64,000 nucleotides of DNA from Limnoperna fortunei. Its lineage: Eukaryota > Mollusca > Bivalvia > Mytilida > Modiolidae. Positions 22,000-33,609 of this stretch are shown piece by piece; position 1 is the stretch's first letter; each line of letters begins with the position of its first letter. The notes below the pieces were generated by a model. The model had not been told where the DNA came from. It ran no database searches and worked only from the letters and a program-made list of their open reading frames with translations. The position numbers were made by a program, and so were the translations under genes. The stretch lies in the NCBI GenBank assembly GCA_944474755.1, contig OX104115.1, positions 56,114,648 through 56,178,647 on the forward strand. The letters run 5' to 3'.

Positions 22000-24480
22000 G
22001 AAAAAGTACATACACTTTTCTTTTATCTTATGTCATGTTAAAATATTTGGTATGCCTTTTCACCACTCTTGGCTACACATTTCATCAGTTCTCATAATTA
22101 ATCACTCTAAACTTTACTTGATGATGTGCAATATTTTGCTTAGAGTCATCATGTAGTATTCAGATTTACCATTGGAATTAGAGGGTCTAGAGGGTGGTAT
22201 TTAAAAAAGAGTTTATTCAATTCCAAAAACTTATTTTAATTGAAGAAGCGCTTAATGGAATTTGTGTAATTTATCTTGTTAGCTGCATATTGGTTAAGAA
22301 AGTTATCATTTTTAATGTTTTAGTCTTTTTTCATGTTTTTTTCACTCACTACAAACGTATGAAATACAGACAATGTTCTCCTACTCAAATTGTTAAAGTT
22401 CTAAGTGTATGATATGCAATTCTATTTATAAGTTACTTTAATAACGTTCAATGCAGATCTTTCCCTCAGGTTTGAATAAATTATGCATTTCACCTTTTAG
22501 AGCATAAAATTCTTGTGTACTAGGTCGTCACAATTACTTATTGTTTATTTCTTATATACGATTTACAATAAGTTCAATACAGTGTGTATAGTACATATAC
22601 AATAAAAGGTAAGGAACTACGGTATCCGACACATAATTGAAGTTACCGTTAAATTGTTTTCCGACCACAAAATACAGCTTGATTAAATCAATTTATTGCT
22701 TATTAATGCTACACATTAAACATAATTTTTTGAGTCAATGTTTTGAGAAAAAAATTTATAGTTACTCAAATAGTATTCCGATGTTTGCCGATGTTTGCTG
22801 AACATAACCGAGATCTGCTTTATTGAAAAACAAAGTACATCCGGGACGTCCAATATGATGACGTGGTCAATTGTGGTCCGGATACCTTAATTAAAAACAT
22901 GGGTAATAGTAATAGTAATTATTTAATTCAGTATGAAAGCACTTTTTATCTGCCAATGAACCATGTTAACTGACACAATTCGAAATATTTAGCCCACCAT
23001 ATGTATTTTGTATTTAATACTTAACACTTTCTGTGATTGCATTAAAACTGGAATAGAATTGAAAAAAATGACAAGAAAAAAGATTTGATAATCATTTGGT
23101 TTATTCATCTGAGGCATGCAAAGGTATTGTACAATAATTAAAATACTTATAGATTAAACATATTCAATATACTTTTTTAAAATTCATTTTTTGCATGATA
23201 CTTCATGTCTGTAAATATTTTTAGTTAGTAACTTAACAATATGTGACACATAAGTTAATAACTGGAATACACATACCTTGGTTGAAAGTTTTACTATAGG
23301 CTAGTAATGTATGTCCTTTTAAATATATGAAGTAACAATGTAAATACTCCATTTACAAATCGATATTCATATATGAAGCTGTTTATATGTAATCTATTGA
23401 AACAGCTGTAACTTTTGTATGACTCATGTTTGTGTCATCTCTATATGCATTTAACTTTGTCTAAGAATTTTAATCAAGTTCAACAGACTTCAAATCTAAC
23501 CTAAATCTAACCTAACTACATAATTTTTTTTTCTTTTCCATAAGTAATCTTTTGCCTTTTTATTACATTCATAGGCGTAGCACCCAGAAAACTAGTGGTA
23601 AGGTCGGCTAATTGTCGACACATCGTTTACCGTTAATGTTTAAATATAGACGTGAATGTTGAAATATAGACACTTTTCACTTTTACATTTCTGACCGAAG
23701 CTTGAGGGTTTTCACGATATACCTGAAAGATTGTTGTCAACTTTAAATTGTGAGGGTTTTCTGTTATGTTTTTCTATTTACATACTAGTTGATGAAGATT
23801 AGTATGATAATCTATGATTAGAATATAGGTCATGATGGATAAGACACACGTCCTCATTAACTCGCAGTTTGTAATGGTTATTTTAATAGCTTAATATCTA
23901 TGAATATACTTATGACCGGGAATATAAGCATGCACGCGCAGCCTATTTCAGGACTGTATTTTGATGTTATTTATGTCTTTACTTTTGTTCAAAGATTTAG
24001 TTTAGTAAATACAAGTAGAAAATATAACTTTGTGTCTTTTCTATATTATTCAACAACTTTGGATCCGACAGTAAAAGTAATATTTTTGTATCTTAAATAG
24101 ATATTTTTAACGACATTTAATTAAGTGAAATTACTATACAATTCTGTGATTTTACAAACACTGGGATATATTCTTTTCTGTTTTATTGTTATGTATCCCG
24201 AGAGTACCTATTAGTTCCCTGTAACTAGTGGGTTTATTCCTTTTTCATTTAATTGTAATGAAGACAAACATATCGTGAGTAGATGCATGTTCATTATGAT
24301 GTCTAAATAATATGTACGTGCAAATCGATGCGCTACATATACCGCGATAAAATTTTGAAAATGACTTGAAGAAAATGAGTTTCGATAAAAACGATACTTC
24401 TTCATCAACAACTTATTTATATTAACATGGCTCGTCAAATTTCTAAAATATTATTTTAGATACTCTTTTGTACAGTCACA
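22000..24480. other. AT-rich spacer without recognised features
   Basis: No frame with family resemblance, no RNA gene and no clear tandem repeat apart from a short CTAACCTAAATCTAACCTAA stretch near 23500. Short frames here look random. Confidence 0.5.
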
Positions 24481-24639
24481 AAAACTAAAAAATGATGAAT
24501 ATCTACTTTGACGAAATACCTAGTGCGTTCGTTTTACTTTCACTCAGAAAACAACCAAACCTTTTTCACAACCATCCGCTGTTAATGGAATTTTAAATCT
24601 GTATTATTCGTGCTCATCATCAAAAATCAAAAGGATGGA

Positions 24640-25310
24640 GAAATTTGCCGAATGTTTTCAAATACTTATTTGCATTAAATAAACAATTTTTAGGTTATCC
24701 CACGAGAATGCCAAAGCGTTTCTGTCCGAATTTGTTATGCATACTAAATTGCATGCTATTGGGGACGCCGATGAAAAAAAGTTGCCGCATTTACATCTTA
24801 AAGGACAAGCCCGCACTTGGTTTAATACATTGAAAGATTATGCAAGAGAGTCGTTGGCATATGCCAAAGTTAGTTTTATTAAAAAATATGTCCATATCAG
24901 CAACAACAAATCTGTTGTCATGATGTAGGGGCAAATTTTTAACAACATGCAAGTGGGTCTCAATGAAAAGCCCGAAGACTTTCAAAGCAAGTTTGAACAA
25001 GGCCACCTTATGCGCAAACCGGAACATGAGATGGTCTGTAAATTTATTGAAGGTTTACCAGAGAAAACCGTCAAGAACAAAATGCCAACTTTGTTCATAG
25101 TTTGGTCACACACACTATTAGACATCAAGGAAACCGAGTGCCGTCGGTCGTCCCGGACATTAAATGCGAGACCGACTGGAGTAGAAAACAATGCGCCTGC
25201 GTACAAAAATGTTAAATTTGCTACCTTGATTGACACTTTAAGTTCAATTAACATTATTTCTGTTGATTTAAATAACTCTTTACACAAACATATGAAATCG
25301 GACTGAAAGT
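24640..25310 (+). pseudogene. Ty3/gypsy-type gag remnant
   Basis: Reads AKAFLSEFVMHTKLHAIG, HLHLKGQARTWFNTLKDYAR and SFIKKYVHIS, then a TAG at 24926-24928, then LNEKPEDFQSKFEQGHL and FIEGLPEKTVKNKM. The LKGQARTWFNTL block and the following helices fit the retrotransposon gag domain. A frame change precedes AKAFLSEF, where the sequence falls into the frame with GYPTRMPKRF. No long terminal repeat was found by eye, so this is an old internal fragment upstream of the pol part. Confidence 0.75.
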
Positions 25311-25499
25311 TGAATGACCATAAAATAAATTAAATATTAAATCTGATGCTTAACCAAAACATCAACAGCCATATAGACCTCCGCCTCATAAAAAGGAAGT
25401 ATTGCAACATCATCTTGAATTATTGCGTCAAAACATCTTAGCTTCTGTCAGCGAAACGAAAATGTTCCGATTACGAGTAACCAAACAGAAAAGACAAAA

Positions 25500-25955
25500 T
25501 GTTACTTATAAAACATAAAAAAGAAGCAGCAGTATCTAAATACCGGTTTTGCATTGACTTCAAGTATCTAAATTCATGTACTGAAAACTTCAACTACATC
25601 ATTCCAAATTTGCAAGAACTTATCGAATCATTTTAAAAAACTGGGCAGAATTATATAACCTCAATCGATTTATCTTCAGGCTTCTTTCAGTTCGGAATAT
25701 CGCCGGAATCTACGAGATATAAAGCTTTCAATACACGTTTCGGAACCTATAAATTTTTTGCGTTTGACGATGGGCTTGTCAACATCGCCAGCATCTGTTC
25801 AGTAGCTCATGGACAAAGTTCTTCATGATCGCAAATTTAAATCATGCCTGTGTTATCTTGATGATGTCCTAATTTCTTCTGAAACTTTTGATCAACATAT
25901 TAAAGACTTAAATGAAGTTTGTCAGCATTTCCATTTAGTGGGATTGAAATTAGGT
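25500..25955 (+). pseudogene. Ty3/gypsy-type reverse transcriptase, first half, dead
   Basis: Shows KYRFCIDFKYLNS, then a TAA near 25635, ITSIDLSSGFFQFGISPE, a frameshift near 25770, and CYLDDVLISSETFDQH. The YLDD box is intact but stops and frameshifts interrupt the domain. The fragment ends abruptly at an 11-base sequence repeated at 32399-32409, where the same reading continues. Confidence 0.85.
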
Positions 25956-26075
25956 TTAGTTTAAACATATTTTATTTGTTAATAACAAAATGGATTGGAC
26001 ACAAGTAAATCATGCTTATGAAGTCCTCTCCAAGATACAATATTTACATGTAATATTTATACGAACGAGCACGCA

Positions 26076-26239
<164 letters not shown>

Positions 26240-26399
26240 GCTACATAAAATGGATAAGAACAAATATGGTTGAAGAACAGGAGAAATAACAAATACACTA
26301 AGTATCAAAATATGAAATAAATATAGCTATATATAGGTGTTGATGATTACGAAGCTACGATTAACGTTCTTCGATGGTGCTTAAACTATAAGAAATATT

Positions 26400-28492
26400 T
26401 TAGAACGTTTTATAAATTCATAAACATGGTTAAATACAGATTTATTTTGATCGATAGTTAACTCTGGCTTACCAAAAACTAGTAAATTGAGGTCCTTTGC
26501 GATATTATTAGGTAACCAAGTGAGATCATCGATTAGTCCTTATACAGTGGACATTCAAAAATGTAGTGTTGTGCATTTTCAGTTGCGGAGCCACAACGAC
26601 AGGAAGAGTCTGTGGTAATGTTAGCTTTGCATAGGGCGTCATTTAGGAATGACGCAGAGCATCTTAATTGGGTTAAAATTATATTAAGCTTTCTTTGTAT
26701 ATTTGGGGGTATAAAATTGCAAAGACAGCCCGGGGCGTGTCTGTTTATAATATTGTAAAACATTTGTAGTTTCCTTCGTTGTCTTCTAACAGCTAATGTC
26801 TCCCACCAAATTTCCTGATATATTAATTCTTTTTAGTAAATATTGGCAGTCCAGTTACTATTCTTGCACATTCCAACTGTAATTGTTCCCACACTTCAGT
26901 TGCATATTCAAAGCAGGTCTAATAAAAACTAAATATAATTTTTTAAAGTTTTTCTGCTTGACTGATATTTTAATTTACGTAAAACATTTAAATGTTTTGT
27001 AACACTAACTATTATGGTTTCTATGTGCTTCTGCCATTTTCCATCATCGCTAAAAGTGACACCGAGATGCTTATGTAGGTTTGTGATAGGAATATTGTTT
27101 CCATTTAACTGAAAGTTGAGATTTGATATCACCGTATTGGAAAAAATCATTATTTCCGTTTTCTCTGGATTAAAAGACATTAACCATTTTTTGGACCATT
27201 CGTCAAGTTTTTCCAGATCACGATCAATCACATGTTTAAGCTGTATTTGATCATGACTTGAGAAATTGAGGTAAGTGTATCAGCTATATCGTTGATGTAC
27301 ACAATAAAGAGCAAAGGGCCAAGTACAGAACCCCGGGGAACACCCGCCTGAATATTACAGCAAGAAGAGGATGATTGGTTTATTATCATTTTTGATTTCT
27401 TTCAGAGAGATAACTAATACACCAGTTCAACAAAGCACCAAGATTACCATAAGCTCTAAGTTTATACAGTAATCCTCTATGCCAGACTTTATCAAAAGCT
27501 TTAAAAAAATCTCAGAAAACAAAGCAATTGATTTCCTTGTTTTCTAGTGAGTTCACTATACAATTGTACATTTCTATTAGTTGATGAACTGTGGAATATT
27601 TTGGAAGGAAACCAGATTGGTATTTGTATATTAATTTATTAGCGTGGAGATGATTGTAAACATGTTTGAATATAATTCTTTCCATTACTTTTCCTACGCA
27701 GCTGATCAATGAAATTGGTCTATAGTTTGAAGGTAGTGATTGGTCCCCCTTTTTGAATATAGCTAAAACATTTCCTAATTTCCAAGTACAAGGAAATTTG
27801 CACTGTTCCAGGGACTTGTTTAAAATAATTATAAGGGAATGGCAATTCTTTCTGGACACATTTTTAACTTTCGATGGCTTATGATATCTGGACCGGATGC
27901 TTTGTTTGGCTTAATAGTCTTGATAATATCAATGATCTCACTAAGTTCTATATGAATATCTGATAAATTGTTTTGTGATCTATCTGGAAATTTGGGAACG
28001 TAAGTATTTTTATCCTCTAAATAGGATATAGTTGAAAAGTATTTATTCAAGAGATTGCACTTGTCTTCGTCTTCGAAAACAAATTCTCCAAACTGTTGGT
28101 CATTAATTATATTTTGTAAAGGTGGAAGTTGTTTTGTTTTCATTGGAAGATTTTATTAACATTTTCATTATTTTCCAATAGGTTTTCGAATTATCTATGT
28201 TTTCTAGTATAATATTGTCTAGATTTTGCTCAAACTTTTCTTTTGACTTTTTCTTCAGATTATTTACTTTGTTTCTCTGTTGTTTATACTTCAAGATATC
28301 AGTGGCTTTCTTAGTATTTAAGGATCTTTTTCGTACCCAATCCCGTTTATCCGGGAGAGTTTTTAGCCAATCAGTATCATCTAATTTTGCACAAAACTTA
28401 TCTTTATCAGCTCTGTCATAAATCCATATTTCTCGTTTGAAAGAACTAAGTTCTCTTTTGGGGATATTCGATAAATGCGATAGGCGCATCAT
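26400..28492 (-). pseudogene. LINE ORF2, linker, reverse transcriptase and C-terminal part, dead
   Basis: Pieces in order on the minus strand: a basic linker (28492-28103), then PSNYRPISLISCVGKVMERI and SGFLPKYSTVHQL (27859-27512), DFFKAFDKVWHRGLL, GVPRGSVLGPLLFIVYINDI, WLMSFNPEKTEIMIFS and HLGVTFSDDGKWQKHI (27231-26929), and a Cys/His end CRCGSATENAQHYIFECPL (26763-26533). There are several frameshifts, a TGA just before DFFKAFDK, and the FADD box that should follow YINDIADTLTSIS is deleted. The C-terminal CxC..H..C pattern is usual in CR1/L2/Jockey-type elements. Confidence 0.87.
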
Positions 28493-29255
28493 GATCGCTT
28501 ACAATTCGCGAAATTTCTAAAACATCTGAAGAAGTACATTTGAGTGTATCGCTTAAAAGAATTGGGTCAAGAAGGGTACTACTGAGATCAGTTGTTCTCG
28601 TTGGTTTTATTACTACATTATTTAAGTTGAATAAATTTATTGTGTCTACTAGCTTATTGTTATTTAGTTTATATAGATCTGAAGTTAAGTCACCCGCAAC
28701 CACAATATTATCACAAATCTGGCTGGCAAGGCCTAATGCATGATTTAAACGTGTCCAGTAAAGTTCGTCTGTCCATTCTGGTCGATAAGTGTTACAAAGA
28801 AGTAATGTTTGTCCTTTTGTTCTAATTTTAACCCAGATTGTTTCATCTACCTGGTTTTCTAATTCGGGTACACGTTCTATTGCCACGTGTTCCTTAACAT
28901 ATACCATGACTTCTCCACCAAAAGTGTTTCTGTCTTTACGTGCTATATTAGTACTGAAGGAATCGAGTTGGATATCTGAATTTTTAATAGTTGGATTTAA
29001 ATGTGTTTCAGTGATTGATAATATATCGTACTCATAAAAGAAGTCGTTCAAAAATTCAAGTTTATTTCTTATACTTCGTATATTTAAATTACATATTGAG
29101 ACTGATTTATCGGATTCACTATTTGATTCAGTTGAAAGACCTGGATTTTGTTCTATATTACCAATAATCAGAATAAAATGAACAACAGAAAAACGACATT
29201 GATTTTTGGGACCACTGATCAGAGAATAGTCAGAGCTATAACAAGACAAGAGCAC
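28446..29255 (-). pseudogene. LINE ORF2, apurinic-type endonuclease with a decayed 2A-like start
   Basis: 269 codons stay open. Endonuclease landmarks: CNLNIRSIRNKLEFLND, LSITETHLNP, VVAGDLTSDL and IVSDHDAPIA. The GDFN active-site box reads GDLT, so the key Asn is lost. Residues 29-40 read LIIGNIEQNPGL, close to the 2A-type motif D-x-E-x-N-P-G-P known from some non-LTR elements, but with Asn for Asp and Leu for the last Pro. The frame is intact although the enzyme should be inactive. Confidence 0.85.
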
Positions 29256-29401
29256 TGTAAGTTAATTATCAATATTTCTGAAAAATTAAGTTGCTTGATA
29301 GGGCCACGGTCTTTCTTTACATGACAATAAAATAGACTTATGGCTATCCTGTGTGTCCCAAGGTCACTACCCATCACCTTTTGGGTCAATGACAGAGACA
29401 C

Positions 29402-31150
29402 AAGGACAGTAGGATAGACATAGTTCTAAAAGGCATCTGTTGGATGCACCGGTTAAATCATCAACGCCATTTTGTTTTGATAGAACAAATAAAAGAAATT
29501 GCAATATAATAATACAAATATAAAACATATATATACAGTGGTAGGTTTTCATGTGCTGAAGAATGATTTTATTTTTATGGGTTTTCGCATTAATTTGTAA
29601 AAAATTGGGTTTGCCAGTTAGTATCATTCAACTTATTGTCAAACTCAATTTTGTTAAAATAGTTTACCATTGCACATGTACAATATGTCTAAGACAAAAA
29701 TCAACCTCAAACAAGTCACTCAGTGTTGTATTGACAATTAGTTTAAAGGTTGGTCAAATATCTGAATACAATATCGTGTGAAATATTCCTCGTTGACATT
29801 TTATATATTGCAGAAAAGATTTTGTTGAATGAAAGACATGTCTAAATTAAACATAGTTGATAATTTTTAAGACTCGCACACTTATTGTAATTAAGTAAAT
29901 TCTTTTTAGAAATATATATGCATTTAAGATAGAGCATTTTTTTCCAACACCTTAATATTATTCAATACTATAGTGTCATATTGGTGTAACGTACTCAGTT
30001 GTAAGGTAGCATCAACATGATATTAAACATAATCGACGGCTGATAAGGGGAAGAGCAATTTCAACTATTAAGTATTTAAGACCACATATTGAACTTGTAC
30101 ATTTGGCATCGTAATATCTTGCCTATTATTGAAAAAAAGGTAGTTAGTTACCAAGTAGCAGCTGTCTATTTTTAATGCATGATAAATTTCTCTTTATATG
30201 ATTTGATATAAATATAATAAATATGTGTTTTCCCATCATCAACTCTATTTACACATTTAAGGTAGACTCACATGCTCATTTAAGATTGCTTCTTAATGGA
30301 CCAATCAAATTATTGACAAAACACCTTCGATGCCTTGATTGGACCGAGCAGTGCACATATTTAGTGTGAAATGTACATCAAGTTAATGAACAAGAGTACA
30401 GTATAATAGAACGATTTGCGTTTAAGCTTTAAATATCATACATAAAGTGCAGTTTGATGCGAATAGTACTGAGATGGGAAGCAACAGCAACTGTGTATAC
30501 TTAAGAAGTAAACATATTATCTATCAAATAGATTTGGTATTTAGTTACGTTAACCATATAAACAGCTGTGGACTTTGGATGCAAGATAAATTTTTCCGTA
30601 GAATAATTGACAGTCTATAGATTTTTTTGTTAATTCGGTATAAATATAGTAAAAGATGTATTTGTAAGCGTACTTTTATTCCAGCGTGTATTTCTTCCTT
30701 ACACTAGTGTAAAACCTCCATTGGAAATTCTACACTAGTGTAATTTAACCTCAGGAAATAATAAACTAGTGTAAAACTTCCATTGGAAGTCATACACTAG
30801 TGTAAGAAAGAAATACACTTGTAGAAATAACACACTGTTACATATTCCCATTATGTACTGTTTACAATTTGGTAGTAAAAAATGAATCATCCAAAATAGA
30901 TATACAGTACAAATAACCAATCCAGTTACCGGCTAGATATATCAGATGGCCCGATTGGTCAATTGTATTGACAAGCGAGTAGAGCACGCCTTAGGCGTGT
31001 AATACATATCAGGTTTATAAACAAACATAAAAGAGTACATTACATATTGCATCGATTCATATTTTAATTATAAATATTATTTGTTAAAATACCGTTTAAA
31101 GCAGGTAAACAAGAAAAGGGAAACAAAGACAAATAGAGATATACGAAATT
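29402..31150. other. Non-coding stretch between LINE ORF2 and ORF1
   Basis: No reverse transcriptase, gag or host-gene similarity seen. It holds the 133-bp palindromic element at 30686-30818. It may be a later insertion into the LINE or a 5' region of the ORF2 element. Confidence 0.45.
30686..30818. mobile_element. 133-bp palindromic element built on ACACTAGTGT
   Basis: A 26-base terminal inverted repeat with one mismatch (GTGTATTTCTTCCTTACACT.. at the left, its inverse at 30793-30818). Inside are two direct copies of a roughly 41-base module (30701-30742 and 30764-30805), each being CTAGTGTAAAACNTCCATTG plus GAAN..ACACTAGTGT, itself palindromic. No target duplication is evident. Confidence 0.78.
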
Positions 31151-31162
31151 GAAAAAATGTCT

Positions 31163-32260
31163 TTAATTAAATTTATGACTGTCGATTGTCTGATCGGCGT
31201 TGTGGTGAGCTGCTTCATTGCTGGTTCTTGAGTTGATTGTCAAGATCCGAATATCGTCATGGGTATTAATAATTGTTTTCGGTTCCTCGTAAGTAGATTT
31301 AACACAAATCCGACCGTCTGACGTCCAGTATGCACAAATCAACTTGTTCGACTTCAATTCAGCAAGTCTTTTTACCATGCCATTTCGAAACTGAGTAAGA
31401 TTCTCCGTAATAAAAGTTCCATTTGCATCACCCGTAAGAGCCCTTTTGTTAGTAAATACTAAATTTCTTGTTCTGTATGACAAGAATCTCACAATAATTT
31501 GCGATTTGTCATTTCTGGTTTTTCCAATTACATGGGACCGACTTATGTCATTTATATTTATATCTATGTTTAATTAGTTTTTACATATGTCTACAACAAT
31601 TTGGTCAATGTTAACTGGATGTTGAACTCTGCCTTGATAGTCTACTGGGATTGGGACCTTGTGGAGCCGAAGGCTTGTCCTTCTTGAATATTGTTGCTGC
31701 TATTCAAGTTGATTTTCTAAAACAGCTATTCTTTGGTACAAGAATTCAGTGTCATTAGATTGTTCTTTGTTTGACTGGATCTGATCTGATGATGACTTTT
31801 CAAGAGAATCAAGCTTTATAGACTGCTGGCATATTTTTTGTTTTTTCTCTTCAATAAGTTTTTGCTGGTTGTTTATTTTTTCCAGTAGTGGTTTCGTTTG
31901 TTGTTTAACAGTTTTAACTACCTCTGCTTTGATCTCTTCAGAAAGAGTATTACTCAGTTTTTCTGCTAGTACCGGTATAATAGTATCTAAAACATGAGTG
32001 TTAGTTAAAGCTTCTATAATTTTATCTACTAGACTTTTTCTGGAGGCAAGGGTTTTCTTTGGATTTGAAAGTTCCTTAATGGCGGTTCCAATATCATTTG
32101 TGTCCCCTGTAGAGTTGCGTCGATGAGTTTGTCTTGTTGCCTGTCGCACAGTAGCCGGAAATTATCAGGAATATCAGGACTACAGCGTTTATTGGTAACA
32201 AGCTTGGATGTAAACGGATTTGGCTGAGATTGGGATGTGAGTGGGTCAAAATTAGTTTAG
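31163..32260 (-). pseudogene. LINE ORF1-type protein with coiled coil, broken
   Basis: Minus strand: a short N-terminal part (NPFTSKLVTNKRCSPDIPD, 32240-32170), a frameshift, then 32149-31700 with a predicted coiled coil (KPLLEKINNQQKLIEEKKQK, SLEKSSSDQIQSNKEQ) and, after another break, 31492-31163 with VFTNKRALTGDANGTFITEN, LICAYWTSDGRICVKST. The RNA-binding and CAYWTSDGRI segments resemble ORF1 proteins of invertebrate LINEs. Its place 5' of ORF2 in the same direction fits one element. Confidence 0.72.
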
Positions 32261-32398
32261 GTATTAGCATCCAAATATTTTCAGATAGTTAACTACATGT
32301 ACACATTAGATTGGCATATGAATTTCCAGTAAAAAACCCAATTCGAGCGGAGGTACTTTTACCCTACCATATCTTTTGGCGCATGCTCATTTACAGAC

Positions 32399-32770
32399 TG
32401 AAATTAGGTCCGAAGAAGTGTTCGTACGCCGAATCGTCCTGTATATTTGTAGGACACTTGATATCCAAAGACGGAATAAGTCCTCCTCCTGACAGATTTA
32501 AGGCAATCGAGAAGTTTCCCGACCTAAAAGATGTGAAAGAATTGAGACGGTTTTTGAGATGTTAAACTGGATTAGGAAATATATACCAAATTTCAGTCAA
32601 AAAATATCGCCTCTCACATAACTTTTAAAGAGAGTTCGAAATTTGTTTAGGGAGTTGAACAACAAACTGCTGTAAAGACAAATTTAGTCAATTCTGACAT
32701 TTTAGCTTTCCCACTGTACGACTTACCTTTCCGATTAGCAGTGGATACTCAAGTAGAGGTATAGGTTTTT
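32399..32770 (+). pseudogene. Ty3/gypsy-type pol, second half (RT end to RNase H), dead
   Basis: Continues the 25500-25955 fragment: KKCSYAESSCIFVGHLISKD, SPPPDRFKAIEKFPDLKDVK, then a frame change to NWIRKYIPNFSQKISPLT and a broken RNase H start (FPLYDLPFRLAVDTQV). VGHLISKDGI and IEKFPD-type segments are classic for the RT/RNase H border of this group. Confidence 0.83.
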
Positions 32771-33369
32771 TTTAACAAAAGTAGAATTATTAGATATGGA
32801 TGTAAGCATTCTTGACTGTGCGAACAATAAATTCGTTGTTGAATGTGATCACCATGTGTTGAAACCAATTTTTCAGAAACAATTCAATGGTGCTATTTAC
32901 GAACGATGGTTAGCAATTAGCTAACAGATTGCTGTCAACTTCATATTTTCTTACCGAAGATGAAAAATGTTCACGATATAACTGTTAGATAGTTGTTAAA
33001 CCTTAGTGAAGTAAATGGTCAGCATATTCAATCAAACTATGAGATGACACTATACACTAGTATTTATGAATATACGATTTATATAACAATAAAACAATTA
33101 CCCGGGCTGTCTAATTAATATTGTTAATTAGAATCATCATATACAAATCTATATAAACTACATTTGGGAAACATCAACCCCCCCCTCCCCAAAATTAAAA
33201 AAATAAAAAAGAAAAGAAAAGAAAGAAAGTACCATGTCAGAAATAAAACTGCGTCTTAATCTGTATTTGAATGCTGCATAAATGATCAATTAGTTCAATT
33301 TCTGTTGATTTGCGATTTTATTTATTATTGATTATTAATTTCTTCATTTATCAACTCTGCCAGCTGTAA

Positions 33370-33456
33370 GATTAGAACCCGCAACCTCAGTGTTGATAGA
33401 CCATATGATCTATGATAGATGACTAGCTACGTTAGCCACTCGGCCACTAAGACCCG
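33370..33456 (-). mobile_element. tRNA-derived SINE head (class II tRNA-like), minus strand
   Basis: The minus strand reads TTAGTGGCCGAGTGGCTAAC, a good A box (TGGCCGAGTGG), and 60 bases on GGTTGCGGGTTCTAATCTTA, a near B box. The layout with a long variable arm recalls Ser/Leu tRNA. The stem pairing and a CCA end are not convincing, and part of it recurs at 9880-9965, so it is a SINE head or pseudogene and not a working tRNA. Confidence 0.6.
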
Positions 33457-33534
33457 GTCAGCAGGAATAACTTGATGTGATTATTATATATTATTGAACT
33501 TAATACATAATTTAAGATTGCTTCTTTATAGTAT

Positions 33535-33606
33535 ACATGCAGCTACAATAATGTAGCTCCTTTTTTCAAATTTCAGTAAAAACCAAACAAGGAGCTACAT
33601 TGTTAT
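33535..33606. repeat. Inverted repeat hairpin
   Basis: CTACAATAATGTAGCTCCTT and, 26 bases on, its inverse AAGGAGCTACATTGTTATAG with two mismatches. Could be a solo palindromic element; no target duplication seen. Confidence 0.6.
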
Positions 33607-33609
33607 AGC

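Noticed and set aside
21060..22156. Overlapping Cys/Tyr/Phe-rich frames resembling membrane proteins
   Set aside because: They are translations of a T-rich minisatellite in several frames.
33370..33456. Possible functional tRNA-Ser or tRNA-Leu gene
   Set aside because: A and B boxes are recognisable but the stems do not pair well and a related copy at 9880-9965 shows it belongs to a SINE.
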